Source of the DNA: Nocardioides zhouii
Lineage (GTDB): Bacteria; Actinomycetota; Actinomycetes; Propionibacteriales; Nocardioidaceae
DNA length: 64,000 bases
Assembly: GCF_004137345.1 (NCBI RefSeq)
Contig: NZ_SDWV01000018.1
Location: 42,526-106,525 of the forward strand
Direction: 5' to 3'
The notes under the pieces: model-generated
The model's input: only the letters and a program-made list of their open reading frames with translations
Told to the model about the DNA's origin: nothing
The model's database searches: none
Part shown: piece after piece, positions 1-9,128 of the stretch
Layout: the number at the start of each line of letters is the position of its first letter
Position numbering within the stretch: the first letter of the stretch is position 1
Position numbers and translations under genes: made by a program

Positions 1-1
1 C

Positions 2-55
2 GGCGGAGGCACCCCCAACGAGGACGTCACCATCGAGAAGGTCACGGTCGGCTGA
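2..55 (+). CDS. C-terminal end of a truncated protein, possibly a cyclophilin
   Basis: The reading frame enters from the left edge and ends at TGA 53-55. Only 17 residues are visible, ending VTIEKVTVG. The pattern (Gly/Pro linker, then a hydrophobic beta strand ending the protein) resembles the C-terminus of actinobacterial cyclophilin-type peptidyl-prolyl isomerases, but this is too short for a firm call. It converges on the OsmC gene and overlaps its 3' end by 14 bases. Confidence 0.35.
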   Translation, partial: GGGTPNEDVTIEKVTVG

Positions 56-470
56 CGTCGTAGGCGACGTCCTCGCCGAGCTGGACGGTCCGCGAGACCG
101 TGCACAGCCGGTCGCGGGACATCTCGATCGCGCCCTGCACCCGGTCGCGGGCGGCGTCGCCGTCGGGCCCGTCGGGGAACGCGATGTCGAACGACACCCG
201 CAGGCCGGCCAGGTGGTTGCCGTGCTCGTCGCGCACCTTCGTGCCCTCGGCGTGGACCTCGAAGGTGGTGCTCGTCGTCCGCTTGTGGGTGATCGCCTCG
301 ACATCGAGGGCACCGCACCCGGCGATCGCCGCGAGCAACAGCTCCACGGGCGTGAAGTCGGGGTCCTCTCCCCCGGTCCCGAAAAAGGTCTCGCCGCCAC
401 GGAAGTTGGTGGCCTTGAAGCGGGCCGGTCCGATGCGGGTGAGCTCGACGCTGCGCAGGTCGTCCATCAT
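42..470 (-). CDS. OsmC family peroxiredoxin-like protein
   Basis: 142 residues, the usual size of a single-domain OsmC/Ohr protein. These small cytosolic dimers reduce organic hydroperoxides with a cysteine pair. Two cysteines sit where the family has its redox pair: one in AGCGALD (about residue 52) at the start of the central helix and one in RLCTVSRT near residue 123. The FTPVELLLAAIAGC stretch is typical of OsmC. Two ATGs are adjacent at the start; the first is used here, with a weak AGGGA upstream. It cannot be told from sequence whether it acts on peroxides or belongs to the less characterised OsmC branch. Confidence 0.85.
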   Translation of the reverse strand: MMDDLRSVELTRIGPARFKATNFRGGETFFGTGGEDPDFTPVELLLAAIAGCGALDVEAITHKRTTSTTFEVHAEGTKVRDEHGNHLAGLRVSFDIAFPDGPDGDAARDRVQGAIEMSRDRLCTVSRTVQLGEDVAYDVSRP

Positions 471-540
471 GCGGGGTCCCTGCGGCGTTGTTCGGAGGAG
501 CGGAGCGGAGGAGAAGAACGTCGTGGGGTGCTCATGCAGA

Positions 541-572
541 ACACCCTGCCAGAGCGTGCCCTGGCAGGGTGT
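541..572 (-). terminator. Perfect hairpin downstream of the small Arg-rich gene
   Basis: A perfect 12-bp inverted repeat (ACACCCTGCCAG and its complement) with an 8-nt loop lies 60 bases beyond the stop of the small minus-strand gene at 633-773. There is no clear T run, as is common for actinobacterial intrinsic terminators. Confidence 0.6.
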
Positions 573-632
573 CGGGTGCTGCGGCAGCGCCGCAACGCGT
601 CCGAGTGGGGGTCGGACGCAGCTCGGGTGGTG

Positions 633-773
633 TCAGCGGGAGCGGCGGGCGGCGCGGCGCGCGCGGCGCTCCTCGCTGCGGGCGATCTCCACGTTGCGCA
701 GGAGGGCGCGGTCCTCGGCCGAGTACGCCCGCGCGTGGACGAGGCTGTTGGCGAGGTGGAGCTGCGTGGTCAT
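633..773 (-). CDS. Small Arg-rich protein, 46 residues, unknown function
   Basis: An ATG frame of 46 residues with an AAGGA ribosome binding site about 11 nt upstream. The N-terminal half (TTQLHLANSLVHARAYSAED) looks like an amphipathic helix. The C-terminal half is almost all Arg, Ala and Glu and ends ARRAARRSR, so it is strongly basic. I do not recognise a family, although short basic proteins of this kind recur in Nocardioides-like genomes. It is flanked by its own hairpin terminator (541-572) and by a promoter/operator-like region (821-863), which supports it as an independent gene. It may bind nucleic acid, inferred only from its charge. Confidence 0.6.
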   Translation of the reverse strand: MTTQLHLANSLVHARAYSAEDRALLRNVEIARSEERRARRAARRSR

Positions 774-820
774 GGAGATCTGTCCTTCCGAGGACTCCCG
801 GTCCTCAGTGATGAGCGTGC

Positions 821-863
821 AATGTGTAAGACGTAACCGCTCCGATGCGGCTCTTACATTCTA
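821..863 (-). promoter_or_regulatory. Putative promoter with operator-like dyad for the small Arg-rich gene
   Basis: On the minus strand a TAGAAT hexamer (858-863) fits the actinobacterial -10 pattern. Just downstream lies an inverted repeat, TCTTAC (852-857) with GTAAGA (826-831), enclosing a second dyad CCGC (837-840) with GCGG (847-850). A dyad immediately after the -10 suggests a repressor site. The implied 5' leader is roughly 75-80 nt. No further gene is seen between 774 and 933. Confidence 0.45.
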
Positions 864-921
864 GGGAGCCTCGTACGCCGACCACGCATCGAGGGCGACG
901 TGATCTCGGCCACCGGCGGGC

Positions 922-927
922 TAGGGT
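922..927 (+). promoter_or_regulatory. Leaderless -10 hexamer of fdhD
   Basis: TAGGGT lies exactly 6 nt before the GTG start at 934, so transcription would begin at or next to the start codon. No Shine-Dalgarno sequence is needed or seen. This supports the chosen start. Confidence 0.6.
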
Positions 928-933
928 CGAGGG

Positions 934-1761
934 GTGACGATCGAGCGCGCGAGACGGCCCGGACCCTCGGTGAGGACGCGCGTCGTCGAGCACGCGGGCG
1001 ACTCCGAGATCGAGCGCGAGGACCGTCTGGTGACCGAGGAGCCGCTCGAGATCCGCGTCCGCGTCGGCGGTCTCGAGCCGCGGCGCGCCTGGGTCACCAT
1101 GCGCACCCCCGGCCACGACTTCGAGCTGGCCGCCGGCTGGCTGGTCAACGAGGGCCTCGCGTCGCCGAGCACCCTCGGCCAGGTCGCCTACTGCACCGAC
1201 GACGACCTCGACCCCGAGCAGGAGTTCAACGTCGTCACGGTGACGCTCACCGGCGCCGCCGACCTGCCACACCGCCACGTTGCCGCGTCCGCAGGCTCGT
1301 CGGCCTGCGGGGTCTGCGGCAAGGACAGCGTGGCGGAGGCCCTGCAGATCGTCTCGGCGACACCCTGGTCCGGCGTACGCCCCGGCGCGGACGTCGTACG
1401 CCGGCTGCCGGACGCGCTGCGCGAGCGGCAGGTGGTGTTCGAGCGGACCGGCGGCGTCCACGCGGCCGCGCTGGCCGACGCCGACGGCACGATGCTGGTC
1501 GTGCGGGAGGACGTCGGGCGGCACAACGCCGTGGATAAGGTGGTGGGCGCACGCGTGCTCGGCGGCGACCCGCCGGCGGCCGCGTGCCTGGTCCTCAGCG
1601 GCCGGGTCGGCTTCGAGCTGGTGCAGAAGGCCGCGGCGAGCGGCATCGGCTCCATCGTCGCGGTCGGCGCACCGACCAGCCTCGCCGCGCGGCTGGCCCG
1701 TGAGGCAGGAATCGAGCTCTGGGGCTTCACCTCACCCGGTCGTACGGTGAACTACTGCTGA
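934..1761 (+). CDS. fdhD: FdhD, sulfurtransferase for formate dehydrogenase maturation
   Basis: 275 residues, full length. FdhD takes sulfur from a cysteine desulfurase and passes it to the bis-MGD molybdenum cofactor of formate dehydrogenase. The family's CxxC motif is present in SSACGVCGK (about residues 124-131). Other conserved parts are the early PLEIRV strand, TPGHDFELAAGWLVNEG, and EDVGRHNAVDKVVG near residue 195. No formate dehydrogenase subunits lie in the window, so its client enzyme must be elsewhere. The GTG start is set by the TAGGGT hexamer 6 nt upstream. Confidence 0.93.
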   Translation: MTIERARRPGPSVRTRVVEHAGDSEIEREDRLVTEEPLEIRVRVGGLEPRRAWVTMRTPGHDFELAAGWLVNEGLASPSTLGQVAYCTDDDLDPEQEFNVVTVTLTGAADLPHRHVAASAGSSACGVCGKDSVAEALQIVSATPWSGVRPGADVVRRLPDALRERQVVFERTGGVHAAALADADGTMLVVREDVGRHNAVDKVVGARVLGGDPPAAACLVLSGRVGFELVQKAAASGIGSIVAVGAPTSLAARLAREAGIELWGFTSPGRTVNYC

Positions 1762-1813
1762 GCCTTGATCTGCGCTGGCGGCGTGGTGGCCCACGACTGT
1801 CGGTGCCGCGTTC

Positions 1814-1819
1814 TACGGT
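1814..1819 (+). promoter_or_regulatory. Leaderless -10 hexamer of sbcD
   Basis: TACGGT lies 6 nt before the GTG start at 1826. It would drive a leaderless sbcD-sbcC transcript independent of fdhD. Confidence 0.55.
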
Positions 1820-1825
1820 CACCTC

Positions 1826-3013
1826 GTGCGCATCCTCCACACCTCCGACTGGCACCTGGGGAGGTCCTTCCACCGCGAAGACCTCCTGGGCCACCAGGGT
1901 GCGTTCATCGACCACCTGCTCGCGGTCGTGGAGTCGGAGAAGGTCGACGTCGTGGTCGTCTCCGGCGACGTCTACGACCGCGCGCTCCCCCACGTCGACG
2001 CGGTGGCGCTCGCCGACGAGACCTTCGCCCGGCTGGCTGCCTCACGCGCCAAGGTGGTGGTCAGCAGCGGCAACCACGACAGCGCCCAGCGGCTCGGGTT
2101 CGGCTCGCGGCTGATGGACTTCGCCGGCGTCCACGTCCGCACCGACGCGTCCTCGGTCGGCACGCCGGTCGTGCTCAAGGACCGCTTCGGCGACGTGGCC
2201 ATCCACGCGATCCCCTACCTCGACCCGTCGGCGCTCCTGGAGCCCTGGGGGCTCAGCCACCGCAGCCACGAGGCCGCCCTCACGCAGGCGATGACCCGCG
2301 TACGCGCCGACCTGGCCGCGCGCACCAAGACCCGCTCGGTCGTGCTGGCCCACGCGTTCGTGGCCGGCGCCGAGCCGTCGGAGTCCGAGCGCGACATCAG
2401 CGTGGGCGGGGTCTCGCGCGTCGCGACCAGCGTCTTCGACGGCATCGACTACACCGCGCTCGGTCACCTGCACGGGTCCCACGTCCTGGCCCCCGGCCTG
2501 CGCTACTCCGGGTCGCCGCTGGCCTACTCGTTCTCCGAGGCCGACCAGGTGAAGGGCTCGTGGCTCGTCGATCTCAGCGCCAAGGGGCTGGCGAGCGCCA
2601 GCTGGATCGACGCTCCGGTCCCCCGCCGGCTCTCGCGGATCTCGGGCAAGCTCAGCGAGCTGCTCAAGGACCCGTCCCTGACCGACCGCGAGGGCGACTG
2701 GGTGCAGGTGACGCTGTCCGACGTGCCTCGACCCGCCCGGGCGATGGAGCAGCTGCGCCGTCGGTTCCCGCACACCCTGGTGCTGCAGTTCCCCGCGTCG
2801 ACGGTCGACCCGAAGGCACCGGCCCGGCCCGCGTCCGGCACCAGCGACCACGACATCGCGCTCGACTTCGTACGCCACGTGCGCGGCACCAAGGCCAACA
2901 AGGTCGAGACCACGCTCCTCCAGGAGGCGGTCGACGGGTGCTGCCACGACCCCGACCAGGACGTGCTGGTCGGTGCTGCGACCAACACCGCCGACACGGG
3001 TGGAGCCGGATGA
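1826..3013 (+). CDS. sbcD: SbcD, nuclease subunit of SbcCD
   Basis: 395 residues, the usual SbcD/Mre11 size. It is a Mn-dependent calcineurin-type phosphodiesterase that trims DNA ends and cleaves hairpins together with SbcC. The metal-binding motifs are in order: D8-x-H10 (SDWHLG), GD at 47-48 (SGDVYDR), GNHD at 82-85, then LAHAF and the LGHLHG pair. Its stop codon overlaps the SbcC start (ATGA), so the two subunits are translationally coupled. The GTG start is fixed by the upstream TACGGT and by alignment of MRILHTSDWH with the family. Confidence 0.95.
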   Translation: MRILHTSDWHLGRSFHREDLLGHQGAFIDHLLAVVESEKVDVVVVSGDVYDRALPHVDAVALADETFARLAASRAKVVVSSGNHDSAQRLGFGSRLMDFAGVHVRTDASSVGTPVVLKDRFGDVAIHAIPYLDPSALLEPWGLSHRSHEAALTQAMTRVRADLAARTKTRSVVLAHAFVAGAEPSESERDISVGGVSRVATSVFDGIDYTALGHLHGSHVLAPGLRYSGSPLAYSFSEADQVKGSWLVDLSAKGLASASWIDAPVPRRLSRISGKLSELLKDPSLTDREGDWVQVTLSDVPRPARAMEQLRRRFPHTLVLQFPASTVDPKAPARPASGTSDHDIALDFVRHVRGTKANKVETTLLQEAVDGCCHDPDQDVLVGAATNTADTGGAG

Positions 3014-5994
3014 GGCTCCACCAGCTCGAGATCACGGCGTTCGGCCCGTTCGCCGAGGCCACGACCGTCGACTTCGACGCGCTCTCCGACGCGGGGCTGT
3101 TCCTGCTGAGCGGGCCGACCGGCGCCGGCAAGTCCAGCGTCCTCGACGCGGTCTGCTTCGCGCTCTACGGCGACGTCCCCGGTGACCGCGCGGTCGCCAA
3201 GCGACTGCGCTCGGACCACGCCGACGACGACGTCGTGCCGCGCGTCGTCCTCGAGGCGACCCTGTCCGGCCGCCGGTTCCGCATCGACCGCTCGCCTGCC
3301 TGGACCCGGGCCAAGAAGCGGGGCGCCGGCACCACGACCGAGCAGGCCCGGGTGGTCATCTCCGAGCGCCGCGCGGGCGAGGACGGCGCCGACGAGTGGC
3401 AGCCGCTCAGCACGCGGCTCGACGAGACCGGGCACCTCGTGACCCGCCTGGTCGGGATGACGCTCACCCAGTTCTGCCAGGTCGCGATGCTGCCTCAGGG
3501 CAGGTTCCAGGCGTTCCTCCGGGCCCGCTCAGACGAACGGCAGGCGCTCCTCCAGCAGGTCTTCCAGACCGGTCGCTTCGACAGCATCGAGGGCTGGCTG
3601 CGCGATCGACGGGTGCAGCTCCGTCGCACCACGCAGGACCACCAGGGTGGCGTCGCCGACCTGGTCAGCCGGGTCAGCGAGGTCGCCGGCGACTCGGCGC
3701 CCGACGACTGGGCTGCCGACCCCGAAGGCCTGCGCGGGTGGATCGGCGAGCTGACCACCTCCGCTGTCACCGCGTCGGTCGAGCAGACGCTCCGGGTGGA
3801 TGCCGCCGCCATGGCCGAGGTGGCCGCATCCGAGGCCTCCGCCGCCGGCATCGAGCTGGCCGGACGTCGCGCGACCTATGCCGCCGCACGTCGCGCCCGC
3901 GCCGCCGTGGAGGCGGCCACGCCCCAGCACGACGACCGCCTGCACCAGGTCGCGCAGGCGCAGCGCGCGGCAGGCGTACGTCCCCTCCACGAGCTCGCGG
4001 TCAGCGCGCGGGCGGAGGTGCGCGAGCTCGACCAGCAGAGCAGGGCGGCCCGCGACGAGCTCGCGACGATGCTCGGGGTGCCGTCGCTCGACGACCAGGA
4101 GATCGCCGAGCACCAGCGCACGGCGACCAGCACGCTGACCGAGATCGCCCGCGTACGCCCCTTCGAGCGGCAGGCCACCGACCTCGAGCGGCACCTCGGG
4201 CGACTGACCCGTTCCCGCGACGAGGCCACCACCGAGCTCGTCCGCATCCAGGCCCGGTCCGAGGACATCCCCCAGGTGCTCGGGGCACTCGAGCCGCGCC
4301 TCCAGGCGGCCCGCGAGTCCCAGGCGCTGGCCGAGGCGCTCACCGCCGACCTCGAGGTGCTCCGCTCCCGCACCCGGGCGGCCCGGACCGCAGAGTCGCT
4401 GACGACGCAGCTCAAGATGGCCGAGCAGGCGCTGGCCGCGACCACCCAGTCGCGGCTCCTCGCCCGCGAGACCCTGGTCGAGATTCGTGAGCAGCGCCTC
4501 GACGGGATGGCCGCCGAGATCGCGGGCAAGCTAGCCGTCGGCGCCGACTGCCCGGTGTGCGGCTCGGTCGACCACCCCTCCCCCGCCTCCCCCGCTCCCG
4601 GTGCCCCCGACGAGAGCACCGAACGCGAAGCGCGGCGCGAGGTCGACGACCTCGAGGTCGTCGTCGAGGCCCATGCCCAGAAGGTGCGCGGCCTGGAGAC
4701 CCAGCGGGCCGCCGCGCTCGCCGAGTCCGGTGACTCGGTCGAGCATCTCCTGGTCGAGGAGGAGGCCGCCCTCGGCAACCTCGAGCGAGCCCGCGGCGAG
4801 GCCTCGACGGTCGACGCGTGGGCGACGCGTGTCGAGGCCCTGACCGCCGAGCAGTCCGACCTGGCCCGGGAGCACGACGAGCTGGCCGCGACGACCGGGC
4901 GGCTCGACACCGAGATCGCCGTCCTCGACTCGAAGGTCCAGGGGCTGCGCGACCAGATCGGTGCCGTCGGCGCCGAGGGCGTCGACCTCGACACGCTGAC
5001 CACTCGCCACCAGCAGGCCGAGCAGCTCGCCCGCGACTGCCTGGCCCAGACCGCCGAGCTCACCCGCGCCCGGGCCACCGCCGCCAGCACCCAGGAGGCC
5101 GCCGACGCCCTCGCGGCATCGGCCGGGTTCGACTCCTCCGCGTGGGCCGCGGCCGCCTGGCTGTCCGACGCCGACCTGGCTGTGCTGCAGCAGCAGATCG
5201 ACCGCCACCACCGTGAGGCGGCCCGGGTCGCGGACCTGCTCGCCGACGAGGCGCTGGTCCTGTCGGCCGCCGCCGACCCGCCGGACCTCGAGGCCCTGGC
5301 CCAGCAGCACCACCGCGCCAAGGAGGACGCCGCGCTCGCGCGCGAGACCGACATGCGGCTCCGCGACCGCGGCCGGCGCCTGCGGGGGCTGGCCGAACAG
5401 GTCGACGCGGCGCTCACTGCGTGGGCACCCGTCCGCGCCGACTACGACCTCACGGCCGACATGGCCGCACTCGTCGAGGGCAAGCACCCCGACAACCGGC
5501 TCCAGATGCGGCTGTCGGCCTACGTCCTCGCCCACCGCCTCGGCCAGGTCGTCGACGCGGCCAACCTCCGCCTGGCCACGATGAGCGGCCAGCGCTACTC
5601 GCTGGTCCACTCCGGTGAGCGCGGCGCCGGCGAGACCCGCGGCGGCCTCAGCCTGCTCGTACGCGACGACTGGACGGGCGACAGCCGCGACCCCGCGACG
5701 CTGTCGGGCGGCGAGACGTTCGTGGTCTCCCTTGCTCTCGCCCTCGGCCTGGCCGACGTGATCACCGACGAGGCCGGCGGCACCGACCTCGACACGCTCT
5801 TCGTCGACGAGGGCTTCGGCTCCCTCGACTCCGAGACCCTCGAGGACGTGATGGACACCCTCGACACGCTCCGCGACGGCGGCCGGGTCGTGGGCGTCGT
5901 CAGCCATGTCCCCGAGCTGCAGACCCGGATCCCCACCCAGCTCCGCGTGCACCGCGGCCGCAACGGCAGCCGTACGTCGCTCACCCTCGGCTGA
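3010..5994 (+). CDS. sbcC: SbcC, ATPase subunit of SbcCD (Rad50-like SMC protein)
   Basis: 994 residues. The Walker A motif GPTGAGKSS is near residue 35. A long coiled coil is interrupted by the zinc hook CPVC at 514-517, which dimerises two molecules. The ABC signature LSGGE is near 898 and Walker B is LDTLFVDEGFGSLD. It bridges and opens DNA ends so that SbcD can cut. The ATG overlaps the sbcD stop by 4 bases. The frame is open further upstream, but that part runs across sbcD and does not resemble the family, so ATG 3010 is the start. A hairpin follows at 6008-6023. Confidence 0.95.
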   Translation: MRLHQLEITAFGPFAEATTVDFDALSDAGLFLLSGPTGAGKSSVLDAVCFALYGDVPGDRAVAKRLRSDHADDDVVPRVVLEATLSGRRFRIDRSPAWTRAKKRGAGTTTEQARVVISERRAGEDGADEWQPLSTRLDETGHLVTRLVGMTLTQFCQVAMLPQGRFQAFLRARSDERQALLQQVFQTGRFDSIEGWLRDRRVQLRRTTQDHQGGVADLVSRVSEVAGDSAPDDWAADPEGLRGWIGELTTSAVTASVEQTLRVDAAAMAEVAASEASAAGIELAGRRATYAAARRARAAVEAATPQHDDRLHQVAQAQRAAGVRPLHELAVSARAEVRELDQQSRAARDELATMLGVPSLDDQEIAEHQRTATSTLTEIARVRPFERQATDLERHLGRLTRSRDEATTELVRIQARSEDIPQVLGALEPRLQAARESQALAEALTADLEVLRSRTRAARTAESLTTQLKMAEQALAATTQSRLLARETLVEIREQRLDGMAAEIAGKLAVGADCPVCGSVDHPSPASPAPGAPDESTEREARREVDDLEVVVEAHAQKVRGLETQRAAALAESGDSVEHLLVEEEAALGNLERARGEASTVDAWATRVEALTAEQSDLAREHDELAATTGRLDTEIAVLDSKVQGLRDQIGAVGAEGVDLDTLTTRHQQAEQLARDCLAQTAELTRARATAASTQEAADALAASAGFDSSAWAAAAWLSDADLAVLQQQIDRHHREAARVADLLADEALVLSAAADPPDLEALAQQHHRAKEDAALARETDMRLRDRGRRLRGLAEQVDAALTAWAPVRADYDLTADMAALVEGKHPDNRLQMRLSAYVLAHRLGQVVDAANLRLATMSGQRYSLVHSGERGAGETRGGLSLLVRDDWTGDSRDPATLSGGETFVVSLALALGLADVITDEAGGTDLDTLFVDEGFGSLDSETLEDVMDTLDTLRDGGRVVGVVSHVPELQTRIPTQLRVHRGRNGSRTSLTLG

Positions 5995-6007
5995 CTGCGC
6001 CGCCTCG

Positions 6008-6023
6008 CCGCCCGGTCGGGCGG
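6008..6023 (+). terminator. Hairpin after sbcC
   Basis: CCGCCC and GGGCGG separated by GGTC lie 14 bases after the sbcC stop. It is a compact G/C hairpin without a T run. Confidence 0.45.
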
Positions 6024-6064
6024 ACCGCGGGGACGCCGGTCGCGGTCGGCGTACGACCTCCGGA

Positions 6065-6070
6065 TAGGTT
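6065..6070 (+). promoter_or_regulatory. Leaderless -10 hexamer of tldD
   Basis: TAGGTT lies 7 nt before ATG 6078. No ribosome binding site is required if transcription starts at the ATG. Confidence 0.55.
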
Positions 6071-6077
6071 CGGAGAC

Positions 6078-7598
6078 ATGAGTGCGCCCGGGCTCGACCC
6101 GACCTTCAGCGACCTGCCCCACCGTCGCCTCGGCGACGTGGCCCTGGCCCGCGCCCAGGAGCTGGGAGCCAGCCACGCCGACTTCCGGCTCGAGCGGATC
6201 CGCTACCAGTACCTCGGTGCCCGCGACGGCATCCTGCAGACCGCGAGCGACGCCGAGGACCTCGGTTTCGCCGTACGCGTCGTCCACGGCGGCGCCTGGG
6301 GGTTCGCCTCCGGGGTCGCGCTGACCGACCACGAGGCCCGCCGGGTGGCCGAGACCGCCGTCGCGGTGGCGAAGGTGGCGGCGGCGATGACCACGACGCC
6401 GGTCGAGCTCGCACCCGAGCCAGTGCACGACAACGTCACCTGGGTCTCGGGCTACGACATCAACCCGCTGGAGGTCCCGACCCGGGAGAAGGCGGACCTG
6501 CTGGTCGGCTGGACCGAGCGGCTGCGCGCCGGCGATGCCGTCGCACACGCGACCGCCTTCCTGCAGCAGGTGCAGGAGAACAAGTACTACGCCGACCTCG
6601 CCGGCACCCGGACGACCCAGCAGCGCGTACGACTGCAGCCCGGCTTCGAGGCCAGCGGCGAGGACGCCACGACCGGGATCTTCGACTCGATGGGCTCGAT
6701 CGCGCCGCCCGCGGGCCGCGGCTGGGAGTACCTCACCGGTGCCCACTGGGACTGGGATGCCGAGCTCGCGGCCACGCCCGACCTGCTCGCCGAGAAGCTG
6801 GTCGCGCCGAGCGTCGAGGCGGGCACGTACGACCTCGTCATCGACCCGTCCAACCTCTGGCTCACCATCCACGAGTCCATCGGCCACGCGACCGAGCTGG
6901 ACCGGGCGCTGGGCTACGAGGCAAACTACGCCGGCACCTCGTTCGCCACGTACGACAAGCTCGGCACGCTGCAGTACGGCTCGCCGGTGATGAACGTCCA
7001 GGGCGACCGCACCCAGGAGCATGGCCTGGCCACCGTCGGCTACGACGACGAGGGCGTGCAGACCCAGACCTGGGACATCGTCCGCGACGGCGTGCTGGTG
7101 GGCTACCAGCTCGACCGCTCGATGGGCCACCTCAAGCCCGAGCTCAACGACGGCCGCAGCAACGGCTGCGCGTACGCCGACTCGTCGGGCCACATCCCGA
7201 TCCAGCGGATGGCCAACGTCTCGCTCATGCCGGGCACCGACGACCTCTCCACCGACGACCTGATCTCCCGCGTCGAGCGCGGGATCTACGTCGTCGGCGA
7301 CAAGTCGTGGTCGATCGACATGCAGCGGTTCAACTTCCAGTTCACCGGCCAGCGGTTCTACAAGATCACCGACGGCAAGCTCGACGGCATGCTCCGCGAC
7401 GTCGCCTACCAGGCCACCACCACGGACTTCTGGGGCTCGATGGAGGCCGTCGGCGGACCCGACACCTGGGAGCTCCACGGCGCCTTCAACTGCGGCAAGG
7501 CCCAACCCGGCCAGGTCGCGGCGGTCAGCCACGGCTGCCCCACGTCGCTCTTCCGCGGCATCAACATCCTCAACACCATCCACGAGGCGGGCCACTGA
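6078..7598 (+). CDS. tldD: TldD-type metallopeptidase subunit
   Basis: 506 residues. TldD pairs with PmbA/TldE to make a heterodimeric zinc protease that unfolds and cleaves peptides (microcin B17 and CcdA in E. coli). The metal-binding HExxxH is HESIGH at residues 265-270, and the family's conserved Cys-containing segment SHGCPTSLFRG is near the C-terminus. The next gene starts at the last base of this stop (TGATG), so the two subunits are made from one message. No peptide precursor gene is visible nearby, so the substrate is unknown. Confidence 0.92.
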   Translation: MSAPGLDPTFSDLPHRRLGDVALARAQELGASHADFRLERIRYQYLGARDGILQTASDAEDLGFAVRVVHGGAWGFASGVALTDHEARRVAETAVAVAKVAAAMTTTPVELAPEPVHDNVTWVSGYDINPLEVPTREKADLLVGWTERLRAGDAVAHATAFLQQVQENKYYADLAGTRTTQQRVRLQPGFEASGEDATTGIFDSMGSIAPPAGRGWEYLTGAHWDWDAELAATPDLLAEKLVAPSVEAGTYDLVIDPSNLWLTIHESIGHATELDRALGYEANYAGTSFATYDKLGTLQYGSPVMNVQGDRTQEHGLATVGYDDEGVQTQTWDIVRDGVLVGYQLDRSMGHLKPELNDGRSNGCAYADSSGHIPIQRMANVSLMPGTDDLSTDDLISRVERGIYVVGDKSWSIDMQRFNFQFTGQRFYKITDGKLDGMLRDVAYQATTTDFWGSMEAVGGPDTWELHGAFNCGKAQPGQVAAVSHGCPTSLFRGINILNTIHEAGH

Positions 7599-9004
7599 TG
7601 ACCATCTCCCTGCGCGGCACAACCACGGCCCAGCAGCTGGTCGAGCACGCGCTCGCCACCTCCACGGCCGACGACTGCGTCGCGATCGTCCGCGACATCA
7701 CCAGCGCCAACCTGCGGTGGGCCAACAACACGCTGACCACCAACGGCGTGATGACCGAGGTCTCGGTGACCGTGGTCAGCTTCGCTGCGGTCGACGGCGG
7801 GATCGCCACCGGGTCGGTGTCGGGCAGTGCGTCCACGCCCGACCAGGTCACGGCGCTCGTGCAGGCTGCCGATGCCGCCGCTCGCGCCGGCTCCCCCGCC
7901 GAGGACGCGGGTGAGCTGATCGGCGACGTGACCTCGTCCGACTGGGACACCGAGCCGGAGACGACCGACATCGGCGTCTACCGCGCGTTCGCGCCGGCGC
8001 TGGGCGAGGCCTTCGTCCAGGCGACGGCGGAGAACCGGTTGCTCTACGGCTTCGTCAACCACGAGGTCGCCACCACCTACCTCGGCTCCAGCCGCGGCCT
8101 GCGCCTGCGGCACGTCCAGCCGACCGGGCACTACGCCTGCACGGGCAAGGACACCTCCCTCACCCGCAGCGCCTGGACCGGCGGCGCCACCCGCGACTTC
8201 CGCGACGTCGACGCGGCAGCCATGGCCGCGACAGTGAAGCAGCGCCTGGGCTGGGCCGAGCGCCGGATCGACCTGCCGGCCGGTCGCTACGACACGATTC
8301 TGCCGCCCTCGTCGGTCGCCGACCTGATGATCGACGCCTACTGGGGCGCGGGTGCCCGCGTCGCCCACGAGGGCGAGTCGGTCTACAGCCGTCGCGGTGG
8401 CGGCACCCGGATCGGCGACAAGGTCGCGGCGCCGGGCGTGAGCCTGTTCTCGGACCCGACGTACGCCGGACTCGAGTGCGCGCCGTTCGTGATCACCGGT
8501 TCCTCCGACAACACCGACTCCGTCTTCGACAACGGCCTCGCGCTCGAGCGCACCGACTGGGTCCAGGACGGCCTCCTCACCGGGCTGCTCCAGACCCGCC
8601 ACTCGGCCGGCATGACCGGCCAGCCGGTCACGCCGATGATCGACAACCTCGTCCTCGAGGTCGGTGACGGCGCCGGCACGATCGACGACATGATCGCCGG
8701 CACCCAGCGCGGGCTGCTGCTGACCTGCCTCTGGTACATCCGCGAGGTCGACCCGCAGACCATGCTCCTCACCGGCCTCACCCGTGACGGCGTGTACGTC
8801 ATCGAGGACGGCGAGATCGTCGGCGCGGCCAACAACTTCCGCTGGAACGAGAGCCCGATCGACCTGCTCAACCGCTTCAGCGCCGCCACCGAGTCGGTGC
8901 CGAGCTTCAGCCGCGAGTGGGGCGACGACTACTTCTCGCGTACGGCGACCCCCGCCCTGCGGATCCCCGACTTCAACATGTCGAGCGTGTCGCAGGGCGT
9001 CTGA
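7598..9004 (+). CDS. pmbA: PmbA/TldE-type partner subunit
   Basis: 468 residues, a TldD paralogue without the HExxxH motif, as expected for the PmbA/TldE partner that shapes the active-site chamber. Recognisable parts are the N-terminal ferredoxin-like strands ([10 protein letters not shown]), the central [19 protein letters not shown], and the C-terminal [14 protein letters not shown]. It begins one base inside the tldD stop, so translation is coupled. A strong hairpin follows. Confidence 0.9.
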   Translation: MTISLRGTTTAQQLVEHALATSTADDCVAIVRDITSANLRWANNTLTTNGVMTEVSVTVVSFAAVDGGIATGSVSGSASTPDQVTALVQAADAAARAGSPAEDAGELIGDVTSSDWDTEPETTDIGVYRAFAPALGEAFVQATAENRLLYGFVNHEVATTYLGSSRGLRLRHVQPTGHYACTGKDTSLTRSAWTGGATRDFRDVDAAAMAATVKQRLGWAERRIDLPAGRYDTILPPSSVADLMIDAYWGAGARVAHEGESVYSRRGGGTRIGDKVAAPGVSLFSDPTYAGLECAPFVITGSSDNTDSVFDNGLALERTDWVQDGLLTGLLQTRHSAGMTGQPVTPMIDNLVLEVGDGAGTIDDMIAGTQRGLLLTCLWYIREVDPQTMLLTGLTRDGVYVIEDGEIVGAANNFRWNESPIDLLNRFSAATESVPSFSREWGDDYFSRTATPALRIPDFNMSSVSQGV

Positions 9005-9038
9005 CCCCGCTCCCGTCCCAGCCCAGCGCACATCCCCG

Positions 9039-9091
9039 GGCGGTGTCTGAGGGGGCTCCCGGACCATCGGACTCCCCCCTCACGCACCGCC
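9039..9091. terminator. Bidirectional terminator between pmbA and the SPFH operon
   Basis: GGCGGTG...TGAGGGGG pairs with its near-perfect complement CCCCCCTCA...CACCGCC. The hairpin stands between two convergent transcription units (pmbA on plus, the SPFH operon on minus). Confidence 0.65.
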
Positions 9092-9128
9092 TCCGGGCGC
9101 CAAGCGCCGGAACGTACAGAGCGCGAGG

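Noticed and set aside
1765..3009. Upstream extension of the sbcC frame
   Set aside because: It overlaps sbcD in another frame, is Arg-rich without domains, and ATG 3010 gives a standard SbcC start with ATGA coupling.
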